Below are positions 1 through 10,593 of a DNA stretch of 64,000 nucleotides, one piece after another. Under the pieces are notes generated by a model that saw nothing but the letters and a program-made list of their open reading frames with translations, was not told the DNA's origin and searched no databases. The stretch is from Monarcha castaneiventris obscurior (taxonomy: Eukaryota > Chordata > Aves > Passeriformes > Monarchidae), in the NCBI GenBank assembly GCA_026261815.1, contig JAMPIT010000856.1:8168001-8232000 (forward strand). The letters are read 5' to 3'. The position numbers were made by a program, and so were the translations under genes. How positions within the stretch are numbered: position 1 is the stretch's first letter; each line of letters begins with the position of its first letter.

Positions 1-229
1 AGCAACCCAAAGTCTGCAGCCCCAGGGAATCCAACTGAAAGTCCCATTCCCCAGACAAAGGTCTCCAGTGGGTTCCACTTAATCCACTTAACACTCCCCC
101 AGCTCTCTGCACGCAGCCATGGGTTTTATTCTCATTTAAAAACCACTAGAAGTCATCGTCCAACATGCAGCAGAGGTCACTGCGAGGGTTCCCTTTGATT
201 CCAGCAGATCCTGAACCCCAGGGATGACA

Positions 230-720
230 CAATAAAGTTGTGAGTTAATTGGTTGTGTCTCTTCCCATCCATCTTTTACACATTTTACAAATAAAAGACA
301 TTTTTATTCCATTATTTTACTCAATTATGGACAGGGAAAGACATGAGAAAAACTGATCCCACCACTACAGGATCAGTTCTGGACCACAACTTAAGTGGTT
401 TTTATTTTATTCTTATTTCCTACCAACACTCAGCTCAGCACAACTGTGTAATCAGAAAGCCTGACATGAAACCAGCAGAAATATAATTGAAATATAATTC
501 TTCTGAGCTTTACATAGCTTAATATCTTCATTTCCAGCTAAAGAAAAAAGCCAACTAAAGGCCAGTTCTGCCTTAAAACGCCACAGCTTGATTTCCCGTG
601 ATTAGCACTGCAATTTGCTGCGCAGTTTTCCAAAAGTGCTAATCAAATTCACCTCTAAATGCTCCAGAATTGCTGCCCCAACCCATAATAAGCACTGAGC
701 AGGTTTCTGCCTAAAAAAGT
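230..720. promoter_or_regulatory. candidate conserved non-coding element in LMF1 intron 1
   Basis: An AT-rich, non-repetitive block within otherwise GC- and pyrimidine-rich intron sequence. It holds several TAAT/ATTA homeodomain cores and, at its right end, a perfect 11-bp inverted repeat (599-609 and 635-645) whose arms each carry a GATTAGC/GCTAATC core. Composition and motif density resemble vertebrate conserved non-coding elements, but conservation cannot be tested here. Function and target gene (LMF1 or SOX8) are unknown. Confidence 0.3.
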
Positions 721-1979
721 CTAAATTAGACCCCTGCGCTGTATGTGAGACAAACAAGGAAAGGGTAAATTAGGAAAAACAAATGCCAGCGATTCCAGCA
801 AAGTCCACACAGCACAGACAAAATCCTGCTCAGCCTCTCCAAGGCTGCAGACAGCAACCATGGGGTAGGAGCTGCCACGAAATGCACATTTTAGGATGGC
901 CCAGCTGGGGTTCCAAAGGGGTTTCCTGCCAGGACATCCATTTCCCACTGCTGGGATTTCCCCCATCACCGCTCGCAGCCAGACCCCAGCAGCAGCAGCA
1001 GCCCAAATTTCGGGAGGATTCACCTCCCCCCAAAGCAAACCCCGCTGCTCCACCTGGGTTTGCTCCATCGCCTCCCAGGTGATGCTCACACGTGCAGCAT
1101 TCCCAGAGCTCCATCCCGGATCCAGCTCCCTCTCCTGGACACTCCCCACGCTCAGGCTGGGTCTGGATGACTCCGAGCTGCCTCTTCACCCATCTCCAGC
1201 ATCTTCTGGAGCACCTCGTAAGGGCTCATCCCACAGGCAGCTCCCACTCACCCATCCCTGCCCTCCCAGCTCCATCTCCAAGAGGTTTCCCCCTCAGGCA
1301 GCAGCTCCTGTGCTGCTGGACACAGGGAAGAGCTGGAACTGAAGACAGAGACTGCAAAGATTTCAGCAACACAGGAGATGCCCAGATCCAGGAGGGGAAA
1401 AAGGGAAGTTATTTATCAGCTTGTCATTGCTTCCTCTCCCTGAACCCCAGAGAAACCAGATCCTCAAATTCAGTGTAACAGACCCTGCTCCCTTCTCCAG
1501 GAACCTTCCCTTTGACCTTGGCTTAGTCAGGGGGGGAAAAAAGTCCCTTTTCCCCCAAAGCCTGTGCTTCTTCCTCTTCCTTCACCCCTGTTCTGGATCC
1601 TCTCTCCCTGCGGCCTCGTGATCTGGGATTTTCCACTCCACATCTCCCACTCCTTCCAAGTCAAACAAGTTGCTTCCACCTTGGGCAATGAGTGGCACAA
1701 TCACCCCTCTGCTGGCCTTGGGGCACCCTGAGCCACTTCTCCTCGGTGCTGGAGCTTTTCCCTGGGAGCCTGCAGCCCTCCGAGCCTCCAGACCTGGCAC
1801 AAACCCCCACCACGCTTCCACCACCCCCGGGGCCGCTCGCTGCCTGCGCTTTTCATGGACACTTCCAGGATTTGGGAGGGCTCAGCCCAGGCCTCTGCTC
1901 CAGCAGGATCTGCCACTCCTGGGGCTGTGCAGGTGGCAGGAGAGGAGCAGCTCCGGGTGTGCCTCCCACTGCGGAGCTC

Positions 1980-2110
1980 TGACAGCTCACATGGGAGCTC
2001 TCCCTGCTGCCAGCTGAGCTTTACATAATACATGCAAATTATCAGGGCTGCTAATAGACCTTCCCCACTTATCCTCACCTCACAAGGTGCTTCGCTGTAC
2101 TTTTCCATTA
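1980..2110. promoter_or_regulatory. candidate regulatory element with octamer motif
   Basis: A short AT-rich island containing an exact POU-factor octamer ATGCAAAT at 2,032-2,039, followed by a TAAT-type core (GCTAATAG). It is flanked by pyrimidine-rich low-complexity DNA. The motif match is seen; regulatory activity is inference. Confidence 0.22.
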
Positions 2111-3409
2111 ACTCCCCCCTCTCCTTCCCCTCTCTCCCCCCAAACCCAGCGTGTTCCTTGTTCAATCCCACCTGGTACCGATAACCATCACCCAAGCATC
2201 CCCATCCAAAAGGATTCCCTCCATCCCCATTTCCCTGGCACCTCAGCTCCTTTCCCCCAGCCCAGGCTCAGCCTGCCACGGTCAGAGAATGAGAGAATCC
2301 CATTCTTCATGCTCAGGAAAAGATTTAAAGATGTGAAATCCAAAACTTTCCAGTCATGTGGCTTTTTCTCTCTTGCTCCCCACCCCCCGCCCCGTTAAAA
2401 GAAGCCTTAACTTTTCCTTAATGCCCAAACCACAAGAAGAACTGAACCAAGAGCACAGAGCTCTGCCCGAAAACCAAACGACATTTTGCATGCACACGCA
2501 CACACACACAAAGTCTGCCTGGAGCAGTTTATCAAGCTCCCCTCTGACCCAAGGAGGCATTTGAACAGGCCCTGAGCTGGGTGCTGCAAGCCGAGGTTGC
2601 ACCGCTGGAAAGAAGAAAGAGCAGAATATTCCTGGTATTTTCTTTATTACCAGAGAAATGAATCGAGTAAGTTCTCAATTGATGAATTCCCCTGCAAAGT
2701 TTTGCAACACAGAAGCAACTACACCAGAGCACTGAGCGAAGGGTGAAGCCAAGCACCCACAAAAAACACACAACAAAGTCCTCTGTTCTTAACACCTTTT
2801 TTGTTTCCTTGCCTTTCACAGCCAAGCTTGAAGACTTTGGGGTGGTTCCTCGGGGAGGTTTTTGAAGTGCTTATCTCCCCTTGTTTGCAAAGGTGTGGAA
2901 ATAGAAAAAGCTTCCCTTTGGGTCTCAGGCTGTTCCAAACCACCCCAGCCTGCAGCTGGAGGATGCCCTGGGAAGATCCCTCTGCTCCAGAGCAGCTCTG
3001 GGCAAGGAGCAGACTGGGAGATTGATAACAAGAGTGGAGAAGAGAATCTTTTTCCCTTTCCAGGGGGATGCAGCTGCTCAGTAAGACCCAGTGCTGACGT
3101 GCTGCTGGTGCTGCACAGCCTTGCTAACGAGCACTGAGCTGAAATAAAACCTTTCAGGGCAGCTAAAGTGCCTGAAGATGTTCTCTAATCCTGACCAGGC
3201 AGGCTGAAAGCTACTGGGAGCGTTTTATTAAAACTGAGGGAAGGGAAAGCAGGGGAGATGGCAGAGAAAGAGAGGAGGAAGGACACCGGGGAGAGCCAGG
3301 AACCTACAGGAAGCCAAACCCCCCAAGAGGGCTTTAGATTTCAGATTTAGAAAGAAGGAGCATGAACCTCCCGTAGCTCTGGCTCTGGGGAAAGAAAAAA
3401 CTATTAAAC

Positions 3410-3730
3410 AATACATAAGGAGAAGGAAGATAAACTGGATTTAAATAATAGCTTTTATTTCAAAGCTCTCTACAAAGCCCGGCTGAGATTGGGGAGGATG
3501 GTATCTAATTACTTCAATGTCTACAGCTGGAATCTGATGATAGCAATCACCCAAAAAGGGCACTTAAAAATGACTTAGAAGGAGGGTGAAGGGAGCAAAT
3601 AATGCCCATTTGTTGTCGAGAGCTTTGGGACCAGCTATTTACCTGTAAGAGCACTTCCAACAAGACCTCAAAGTATTTCTGTATTGCCAAAACACCGACC
3701 CCTGCCACAAGGAACAAACACGCAGGGCAA
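3410..3730. promoter_or_regulatory. candidate conserved non-coding element in LMF1 intron 1
   Basis: A non-repetitive, AT-richer block with homeodomain-type TAAT cores (TCTAATTACT near 3,504) ending just before a CR1 fragment. Nothing codes here. The call rests on composition only. Confidence 0.2.
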
Positions 3731-3779
3731 GAGCGGGATGGAAAAGCTGCAAATCCCAAACCTCTGCCCTGCCCTGCTC

Positions 3780-4010
3780 AGGTGAGACCCCACCTCTGCC
3801 TCCAGCTCTGGGGTTCCAGCATGGGAAGGGCATGGAACTGCTGGAACCAGTCCAGAGGAGGCACCAGGATGATTGGAGGGATGGAGCAGCTCTGCTGGGA
3901 GAGCTGGGATTGTTCAGCCTGGAGAAGAGAAGCTTTGGGATGACCTCACTGTGGCCTTCCAGGACCTGAAGGAGCCATCAGGAAACATGGAGAGAGACAA
4001 TTCCCAAAGG
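3780..4010 (+). mobile_element. CR1 LINE fragment (3' part of the ORF2 region, sense strand)
   Basis: The sequence follows the CR1 consensus around the words TTCAGCCTGGAGAAGAGAAG and GTGGCCTTCCAG, preceded by GTGAGACCCCACCT and GTCCAGAGGAGGC. Several indels and stops make it a dead, 5'-truncated copy inside LMF1 intron 1. Confidence 0.8.
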
Positions 4011-5780
4011 ATGGAGTGCCAGGACAGTGCAGCAAAGACACAGCCTCACGGATCCACTTTCCCTGCCTCGCCACTCCTGCCAGCAGCAGGTGGGGTTGGT
4101 CTCTGACCTCCCCAAATCCTCAGATCCTCTCCCACCTCCCATCTCCGACCTGCCTCTCACACAGCAGCTGCTTTGCCAGGGACTTCCCAGGCTCTGGCTG
4201 CTCCTGGAAAACCCCTTCCAAAGACGAAAAAAAAAGGAATGGGAGAGTTGTTACAAGCAAAGGGGGCAGGGGAAAAGAGAAGGCACCCAGAAGGACACAT
4301 CACACCTGCCTTGCTCTGCCTATCCTCCTTCCACACGGGAAAATCCTCAGGGAAAACATCTCCCTCGCCTGCACCAGGCGATGAACACCCCCTTGGGAAT
4401 GGGGTGGGGGGCAGGAAGGAGGTGACAGGCCCCCAGACCACGCTCTGTGGTCACTGCACACCCCAAATCACGTTCCTCTCCATCCCAGCCTCAGGATCCT
4501 GCGCTCTCCCACCCCTCCCTTTCCACCCAGGAGGGGGAACAACCCCTCGGCTCCCGGAGGAGCTCCGATCACCAGGCAGTGCCCGCTTCCCCCACACCTT
4601 AACACAAATTCCCCCCAAAGGGCTCCCTGCTCAGCCCAGCAGGAAGGAAAGGGTTACACGTGAAAGGGTGAAATGAAAGAAGGGGGGAAAACATCCCACG
4701 ACTGCGGATGTCAAACTGTCACAACGGCATCAGCCGTCTCCTCAGCGAGTCTGAGCCTCGGCGCGCGCGGAATCGCCGCGTCTGGGAGAAAAATCAGCTG
4801 TCACCCTGAATGCTTCCATCTCCAGGAAAAAACGGCAAGAGCAGCCTGGCACAGAGGAATTGTTTTCTGCTGTTTCTAAACCCAGGCTCTCCACAGAGAT
4901 CAAAGGGTAACTCACCTTTCCTCTGGAGCATCCCATCCCATCCCATCCCAGGGCTGCATCAGAGGGAAGCTGCCTGCTCACAAACAACAAGGAGTTTCCA
5001 CCCCATGAGTTCTTGTGGGGCACCTCTTCTGCACTGCCAGCAGGAATCTGACCTGTGTCAAACCAGGCCAAGGTTCCTGGCTCTGGCTCACCCCAAACCA
5101 GCAGCAGAACTCCCTGGGACCCAACTGCAGCCAAGCACAAAGTTGCACAACAAGCAGGTAAACTTTTCCTCTCCTACACCTCTCCCCTTAGCAAGGGACA
5201 CAAACACTCTCCTGCCCTGCTCCTTCCAGCTCCAGTACCCAAAACCATCCCTCTGACACCCCACTCTCCAAAAGCTTTCCTCACTCTCCACTACAGAAGC
5301 ATTTTGGGGTCTCCTCCCTCCCTCAGCCACCTCCTGGTGCTCCCACTCCTCTCTCTTGCTTGGAAAAAGTACCATAAAGAATTTCCCCCCATTTTTAGCA
5401 CCCCACACCTACTCACCAACCTGCAAACTCAACTTTATCCTCTGGCTCAGGCACTCCCAGCCTCCTTTTCTCCTGCATCAGTTTCAATCACTTCCACCTA
5501 TAACTCACCTGACCCCCAATCAGATCCTTGTTCCCCACCTCGTTGTCCCGGGTGTCCCACTCACCACAAGGTCCCACACCTTTGATTTCCACCAATTCCC
5601 ACCCCTCCGGCCAGCCCCTGCTCCCTTCCCACCCCCCACACCCCTGCAGGTCCCAAGTGTGGCACATTTATCACCCCAAATCCACCACCAGGAAGCGGTG
5701 GCCTCCACCGAAGGCACAGCAGAGAACAGCAATCAGTTTTTCATAAGAAAACTGCAAACTGAGCCACGGGAAACTCAGCA
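4011..5780. other. pyrimidine-rich low-complexity intron DNA
   Basis: C/T-rich sequence with many CCC and TCC runs and no gene. There is a small CpG-dense patch at about 4,755-4,790 (GGCGCGCGCGG) and a short (CATCC)n run at 4,931-4,950. The long open frames here come from compositional bias. Confidence 0.6.
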
Positions 5781-6180
5781 GCCTGGATTTACACACGGGG
5801 GAATATTGGAATCGCTTTCATTTTGACTGAAAGAGTCATAACCTTGCATTTCACTGAGAGCTGAAACCAAACTAGAACCAGAGCACGTGTCAAAACCATA
5901 CGAAACTACAACTTCTGCATGGTTTTGATGCAAAATAATCTAAGCAGGCTGGCAGGCTACAAATTCTAACGATTCCGTGGACAAATCTGGGGCAAGTTTA
6001 GAATTTGTACCCTAGTGTGTTACTTGTCAGTTTTGGTTTCACTGTAAATATTTTTAAATGGAGCACCAGCGGGCTTTGAGCGCAGCTCTCAGTGTCAAAG
6101 TGAGAGGCAAACAAGCACGGCAGAGGCTGGAAACTGCTTTTACTGTGGAATATTTTACGGTCAAGTCGACTCTAGGTCCT
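5780..6180. promoter_or_regulatory. candidate conserved non-coding element in LMF1 intron 1
   Basis: A sharply AT-richer, non-repetitive block about 0.65 kb downstream of the LMF1 exon 1 donor. It contains an E-box CACGTG (5,884-5,889), a perfect 10-bp inverted repeat (5,890-5,899 with 5,919-5,928; arm TCAAAACCAT) and a GATGCAAAATAATC stretch. It has the look of an intronic enhancer; this is inference without alignment. Confidence 0.3.
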
Positions 6181-6462
6181 GCTTGGTGGTGTTGGCAGGT
6201 GGTGTTGGCACCCAGGGATGTCAACTCTCCCTCCGGTCCTGCTGCTGCATAAGACAAAGTTCTTGCGCTGGGAGCTCACAACTTGAAGGGAAAGGATGGG
6301 CAGCTCCAAGCAGCCCTGCTGAGAGGAACCAGCCTTGTGGTGTGAGCAAACTTCTCCTTCCAGCTCATTTTCTTCTCACCAGCTTCCAACATCACCAACC
6401 CCATCCCAGCATCAGCCACAGGGCTCCCAACCCACCAGGAAAGTAGCAGCGGAAAAGAAGAG

Positions 6463-6770
6463 AATCATGGAATATCCTGAGCTGGAGGGAACCCACGAGG
6501 TTCATATAATCATAGAATACCCTGAATTGGGAGGGACCCACAGGAATCATCGAGTCCAGCCCCTGTTCCTGTACAGGACATCCCCAAGGCCCTCACCACG
6601 TGCCTGGCAGCGCTGTCCAAACGCTCCTGGGAGCTCTGGCAGCCTTGGGAATGTGCCCATCCCCTGGGGAGCCTGCTCAGTGCCCCAGCACCCTCCGGGG
6701 GAAGAACTTTTCCCTGCTGTCCCCCCTCACCCTCCCTGGCACAGCTCCAGCCCTTCCCTGGCCGCTGTCC
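6463..6770 (-). mobile_element. CR1 LINE fragment (antisense), next to LMF1 exon 1
   Basis: Plus-strand words AGAATCATGGAATATCCTGAG, ATCATAGAATACCCTGAATT and AGGAATCATCGAGTCCAGCC are the reverse complement of a CR1 3' end; the first two look like a partly duplicated tail. The element ends only about 50 bp from the LMF1 exon 1 donor. It is 5'-truncated and non-coding. Confidence 0.75.
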
Positions 6771-6820
6771 CCGCTCACCACTCGGGGACAGCGCGGGGGC
6801 AGCGCCCGCCCGGCACTCAC

Positions 6821-7016
6821 AGTACAGGAGGGCAATGGAGCGCAGCAGCACGATGCGGGTCAGCCAGAAGGTGCCCGGGGAGAGCGGCCAGGCCGCGGCA
6901 CCGCCGCCGGGCTCGGGGGAACCGGGGGATGCGGCGGGGGCCGCTCCGGGGGCTCCATCGGCGGCTCGGCCGCGGCCCGGGCGGCGCTGGCGCAGCCCCG
7001 CACTGGGCGCCGCCAT
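6821..7016 (-). CDS. LMF1: LMF1 coding exon 1 (lipase maturation factor 1, N-terminus)
   Basis: LMF1 is a multi-pass ER membrane protein required for folding and activation of lipoprotein lipase, hepatic lipase and endothelial lipase. This exon encodes 65 residues beginning MAAPSAGLRQRR. It has a disordered Ala/Pro/Gly-rich cytosolic segment (about 1-47), then GTFWLTRIVLL (48-58), the conserved start of the first membrane helix, which matches the vertebrate family closely. The exon ends after Y65 plus one base, at a consensus donor GTGAGT, so intron 1 has phase 1; the human protein has a Phe codon at that junction, which the T overhang allows. The ATG at 7,016 has a strong context (G at -3, G at +4). 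A second in-frame ATG at 7,034 (six codons upstream, weaker context, C at -3) is a possible start, and human LMF1 also has an ATG a few codons upstream of MAAP. Remaining exons lie left of the window. Confidence 0.9.
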
Positions 7017-7565
7017 GTCGGGCACAGCGAGCATGTGCGGCCCGGCGGGGCGGGCCCGTGAGGGGACACGGCGGGGACGGGGGGAAACCGGGCAAAACGG
7101 GGGAGAAGCGGGGAAAAATCGTGGAAAAATAGGGAGAATCCTCTGCAAAGCGGCGCTGCCATGTCGGGCACAGCGAGCATGTGCGGCCCGGCGGGGCGGG
7201 CCCGTCAGGGGACACGGCGGGGACGGGGGAAGACCGGGGGAGAAACGGGGAAAAACGGGGAGAAATAAGGAGAATCCTCTGCAAACCGGCGCTGCCATGT
7301 CGGGCACGGCGAGTGTCGGTGGCCCGGCAGGGCGGGCCCGTGAGGGGACATGGCGGGGACGGGGGGAAACCGGGGAAAACGGGCGCAAATCGGGGAGAAA
7401 CGGGGATAAATGGAGAAAAAATAGGGAGAATCCTCTGCAAAGCGGCGCAGCCGTGTCGGGCACGGCGAGCATGGGTGGCCCGGCGGGGCGGGCCCGTGAG
7501 GGGACACGGCGGGGACGGGGGAAAAACGGAGGGAAATGGGGAGAATTCTCTGCGAAGCGGCGAGA
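7015..7565. repeat. four tandem GC-rich repeats forming the LMF1 leader/promoter
   Basis: Unit starts, marked on the plus strand by (A/G)TGTCGGGCAC(A/G)GCGAG, fall at 7,015, 7,161, 7,297 and 7,453, giving spacings of 146, 136 and 156 bp; the last unit is short. Each unit contains GCCCGGCGGGGCGGGCCCGT (three read TGAGG after it, one TCAGG), a GGGGACGGGG stretch, runs of GGGGAAAA-type spacer and an AGAATCCTCTGCAAA-like end. On the minus strand every unit carries a version of GACATGGCxGCGCC, that is, a copy of the LMF1 start-codon context resembling a YY1 site; in the most distal copy the ATG is ACG. CpG density is high. The block probably contains the LMF1 transcription start(s). A collapsed or expanded assembly of the repeat is possible. 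Confidence 0.85.
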
Positions 7566-7795
7566 AAATGCTAAGTTTTATTTGGAAAAAAAATAAAATA
7601 AGCGGCCAGCGCAGCCGCGGAGCTGGTGTGGGGTCTGACCATGTCTGGGATGAGGCTGCAGGAGCTGGGACTGGCTGGAGAAGGGAAGCTGAGAAGGGAT
7701 CCCATGGATCCAAATATTTCCCAGCGGTGTTGGAGGATGGTGCCAGGCTCTGTTCGGTGGTGCTTAGCAACAGGGTGAGGAGTGATACCCCAAGG
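7566..7795. other. short non-repetitive LMF1-SOX8 intergenic stretch
   Basis: No gene, promoter motif or repeat family is recognised here beyond an A-rich run at 7,587-7,600. Confidence 0.5.
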
Positions 7796-7940
7796 TAAAG
7801 CAGAATCCAAATCACATAATATTCTGATTTGGAAGGGACCCGCAAGGATGATCGAGTCCTTCAGCGAATGGCTCATACAGGGATTGAGCCCACAACCCTG
7901 GCGTTGTCAGCGCCATGCTCAGTCCAGCGGAGCTCAGGAC
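7796..7940 (-). mobile_element. CR1 LINE fragment (antisense)
   Basis: Plus strand reads GATTTGGAAGGGACCCGCAAGG and GGGATTGAGCCCACAACCCTGG, the reverse complement of a CR1 subfamily 3' region. It directly abuts an oppositely oriented CR1 piece. Confidence 0.7.
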
Positions 7941-8125
7941 AGATTAACACAACAAATTCCACTTCAACTTCAAGAAAAACTTCTTTCCGTGGAGGTGGCA
8001 GGGCCCTGGAACAGCTGCCCAGGGAGGTGTGGAGTCTCCTTCTCTGGAGACATCCCAAACCCACCTGGACCCGTTCCTGTGTCACCTGCTCCAGGTGACC
8101 CTGCCTGGCCAGGGGGCTGCACTGG
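7941..8125 (+). mobile_element. CR1 LINE fragment (sense)
   Basis: Follows CR1 sense sequence: AAAAACTTCTTTCCGTGGAGG, CTGCCCAGGGAGGTGTGGAG and CACCTGCTCCAGGTGACCCTGCCTGG. It lies between two antisense CR1 fragments, so at least three insertions are nested or abutted here. Confidence 0.75.
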
Positions 8126-8159
8126 GGGATCATTTTGAGTTAAATTCCTCAGGTTTTCC

Positions 8160-8388
8160 TCCTAGAATCAGAATGGTTTGGGTTGGGAGGGACCTTAAAG
8201 CTCATCCACTTCTACTCCCAACACCTCCCACTATCCCAGGCTGCTCCAAGCCCTGTCCAACCTGGCCTTGGACACTTCCAGGAATCCAGGGGCAGCCACA
8301 GCTTCTCTGGGCACCCTGTACCAGGGCCTCTCCACCCTCCCAGCCAGGAATTCCTTCCCAATATCCCACCTAAATTCACTACTTGTGA
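8160..8388 (-). mobile_element. CR1 LINE 3' end (antisense)
   Basis: Plus strand reads AGAATGGTTTGGGTTGGGAG, CTTGGACACTTCCAGGAATC and GGCAGCCACAGCTTCTCTGG. It is the same subfamily as the copies at 41,020, 48,490, 51,050 and 56,255. Confidence 0.9.
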
Positions 8389-9480
8389 TGCTGCCGTGAT
8401 TTTTACTTCATATAATTTATAGGTGTCAAACACTTGGCTGTGTGGGGTTCATAAATAGCATTTCTGAGCATAAACATGCATTGAGTATCCCCTTAGTAAA
8501 CACCTCCGTGCTGGTGGCTGAGAAAGCATCTGCTATCAGGTGTAACATTATTCAACACTTCTCATCCTCTAAACCAGTCCCTTCTAAATGCCCCTTTTGT
8601 TTTTCCAGTTTCCCATCACTGCTGCTCACATTGTTCTTAGGGGGGAAAAAAATCCCACATAATGGTGCATTGTATAGGGAAGGAAAAATCAGCTGTTTGT
8701 TAAAGGCCACTGGAATACTGCCGTTTTGCTCGCCTGTTGGATCAGCCCAGAGATTTGGCGAGGAAAATTTAAATAGATGGGAGCTAATGGTTTCCTTTGT
8801 GGGGTCTTTTACAGTAAATTCCACGTTAAATGGGGATGTCTGTAAAACAAACTGGATAATTGAGGAAATTACTGAGGGAAAGTGGAGGGTGGCTAAAGAT
8901 TTAGCAAAAAAAGGGAGGAATAATTGGGGCTGGGAAGGGAATGCTGAGCTGGGTCGATTTTCATTGCTGAGGGTTGCTCTGGGATGTGTCAGATGCACAG
9001 GTTGGGGTGGTGGCATCAAACTGGGGACATCATGTGTCAGGAGCACCTTTAAGCAGGACAAGCTGCGAATTTTAAGCTTAAAACAGCAGAAATATATTGT
9101 CACTAAAAAGGACTCAATTCACGTAACAGGCAGTGGAAGCCTTTCCTGGCTTTCCTGGAAGATGATTCAGGCTCGAAAGAAAAACACGTGATAAACCAGT
9201 TGATTAGGACACCAAATGACGTCTTTTTCTGTCCCAAAAGTGACCCGAGGATCTTTGCGTGTCTCTCCCAACTCGGAATATCCCGTGATTCCTCAAACCC
9301 CTTTGTGGGGACCATCACCTGTGCTGGCTTTTCTGCTCACGTATCGATTCCTTCTTTTATTTTCACACGGTGCGAGTGACACATCAGGGAAGCAAACAGC
9401 GCACACCCCGAGCAAACAACGCAGACGAGGTGTTTAAGGGCGAGCTTTTGAGCCTTTCAAAGCCTCCAGGGGAAGGCAAT
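8389..9480. promoter_or_regulatory. AT-rich, possibly conserved intergenic block upstream of SOX8
   Basis: A non-repetitive block with homeodomain-type and SOX-type cores. The 11-mer CCTTTGTGGGG, containing a SOX core, occurs twice at 8,794-8,804 and 9,300-9,310. The parts at 8,690-8,910 and 9,180-9,420 look most like conserved non-coding DNA. The open frames here lack splice context and family similarity. Confidence 0.25.
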
Positions 9481-10593
9481 TCATGAATGCCAGGCGGGCA
9501 GGGGCATCATTGATGCCCATCTTCATTCACCAAGCCGCCCCCAACGCCACGTCCCCTCTTTTGCTGTGTTCCAGCCAGCTGCAGGAGCGCCAGGGGAACA
9601 AGCCTTTACTGTCACAGCAGCCAGCAGCTGGCCCCAGCAGCACCCCAGCCCCGCTGGGCCTGGCACCCGAAATCGCTCTGTGTGCATTCAGGTCTGGCCT
9701 TTCGCCCCTCTGCCTGCCAGGAACGGGGTTGAAAGGGAGCAGAGAAAGGGAATGTGCGCCGAAATCGGGAGCTTGGGAGGCGGCAGGAGCACAGGGGGCT
9801 GCTCTGAAGAGAGCCCACATTCAGTTACGGATAATGCAGGCACATACCGGGCACTCAGCTGTGGTTGCTGAAGGGGAGATGGGCATCTCACAAACAATTC
9901 GGGAGCTCCCTTCTGCTAATCCATTTTTTTTTTTCCAGCAGTAATAATTTTTTTCCCCTTTAAAAATCCCCCAGTTTTCCCCGTGGAACTTTGCTCTTTA
10001 ACTCCAGGATTAACAGGATTAAAGCTGGAAAGGATTTTTAGGGGATGAATCACCTTTTTTTGTCGTGTATTTTTGCAGGATAATGAGGAGGTGCTGATTC
10101 AGAAGTGGTACCACAGGAGAAGCAATTAATAATCACAATAATCATAATTAATCCTAATAATCTCAATTTTTTTAAAAAGATGCCATCCAGGCTGTGCTGT
10201 GCAGGAAGAAAGAAGAGATCCTTTGCTGACACCTCACCTGACATTTAATGTACAGTTCATACACGGGTGGGTTTTGATCCTGCAAAAACATTTTTGTTTT
10301 CTTGCTGGGATCTTCGAGCATTTGAATAAGTATCAAATAAATTTTATTCAATACATTTTGAATAAAAACAACATACTGACATCAGATGTCCTTTTTCTCT
10401 GGTGTCCACTGCCATGCTCAAACCCAGAAAATGTTTAGGAATCCCATGGACTCCTCTCCACTTGTATTTCAAGCAGGAAAAAGAGGAATCAGTGGAGTCC
10501 TGCCCAGTGCAGGTGTGCAGAGCTTTTTTTATCCACACCAGGTAAATGTTCATGTTGGAAAAGAGCTGCAACAGGACACAGAACTGCGGGATG
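9481..10593. other. SOX8 upstream intergenic DNA, no gene seen
   Basis: Mixed sequence. A TAAT-rich run lies at 10,123-10,170 with at least six TAAT/ATTA cores, and an AT-rich tract with repeated TTGAATAA words at 10,315-10,375. No coding exon or repeat family is recognised. Confidence 0.5.

Larger units (their letters stand above)
1..6820 (-). other. LMF1: LMF1 intron 1 (5' part, runs off the left edge)
   Basis: This is the intron following LMF1 coding exon 1; the donor reads GTGAGT on the minus strand at 6,820-6,815. No sequence resembling LMF1 exon 2 or later exons (the multi-pass membrane part) is seen on either strand, so the intron continues beyond position 1. Contents: AT-rich, non-repetitive, possibly conserved stretches at about 230-720, 1,980-2,110, 3,410-3,730 and 5,780-6,180; C- and pyrimidine-rich low-complexity DNA at about 780-1,980, 2,100-2,300 and 4,060-5,680; CR1 fragments at 3,780-4,010 and 6,463-6,770; a short CA run at 2,492-2,510. 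Elsewhere I see nothing. Confidence 0.8.

Noticed and set aside
1..6820. Further LMF1 exons
   Set aside because: No minus-strand frame shows the conserved membrane or loop sequences of LMF1 exon 2 onward with splice sites.
6817..7845. Long open frames on both strands through the LMF1 leader repeats as independent genes
   Set aside because: They read GC-rich tandem repeats in several frames. Only the segment joined to LMF1 exon 1 has family support; the in-frame extension is kept as a finding, not as a gene.
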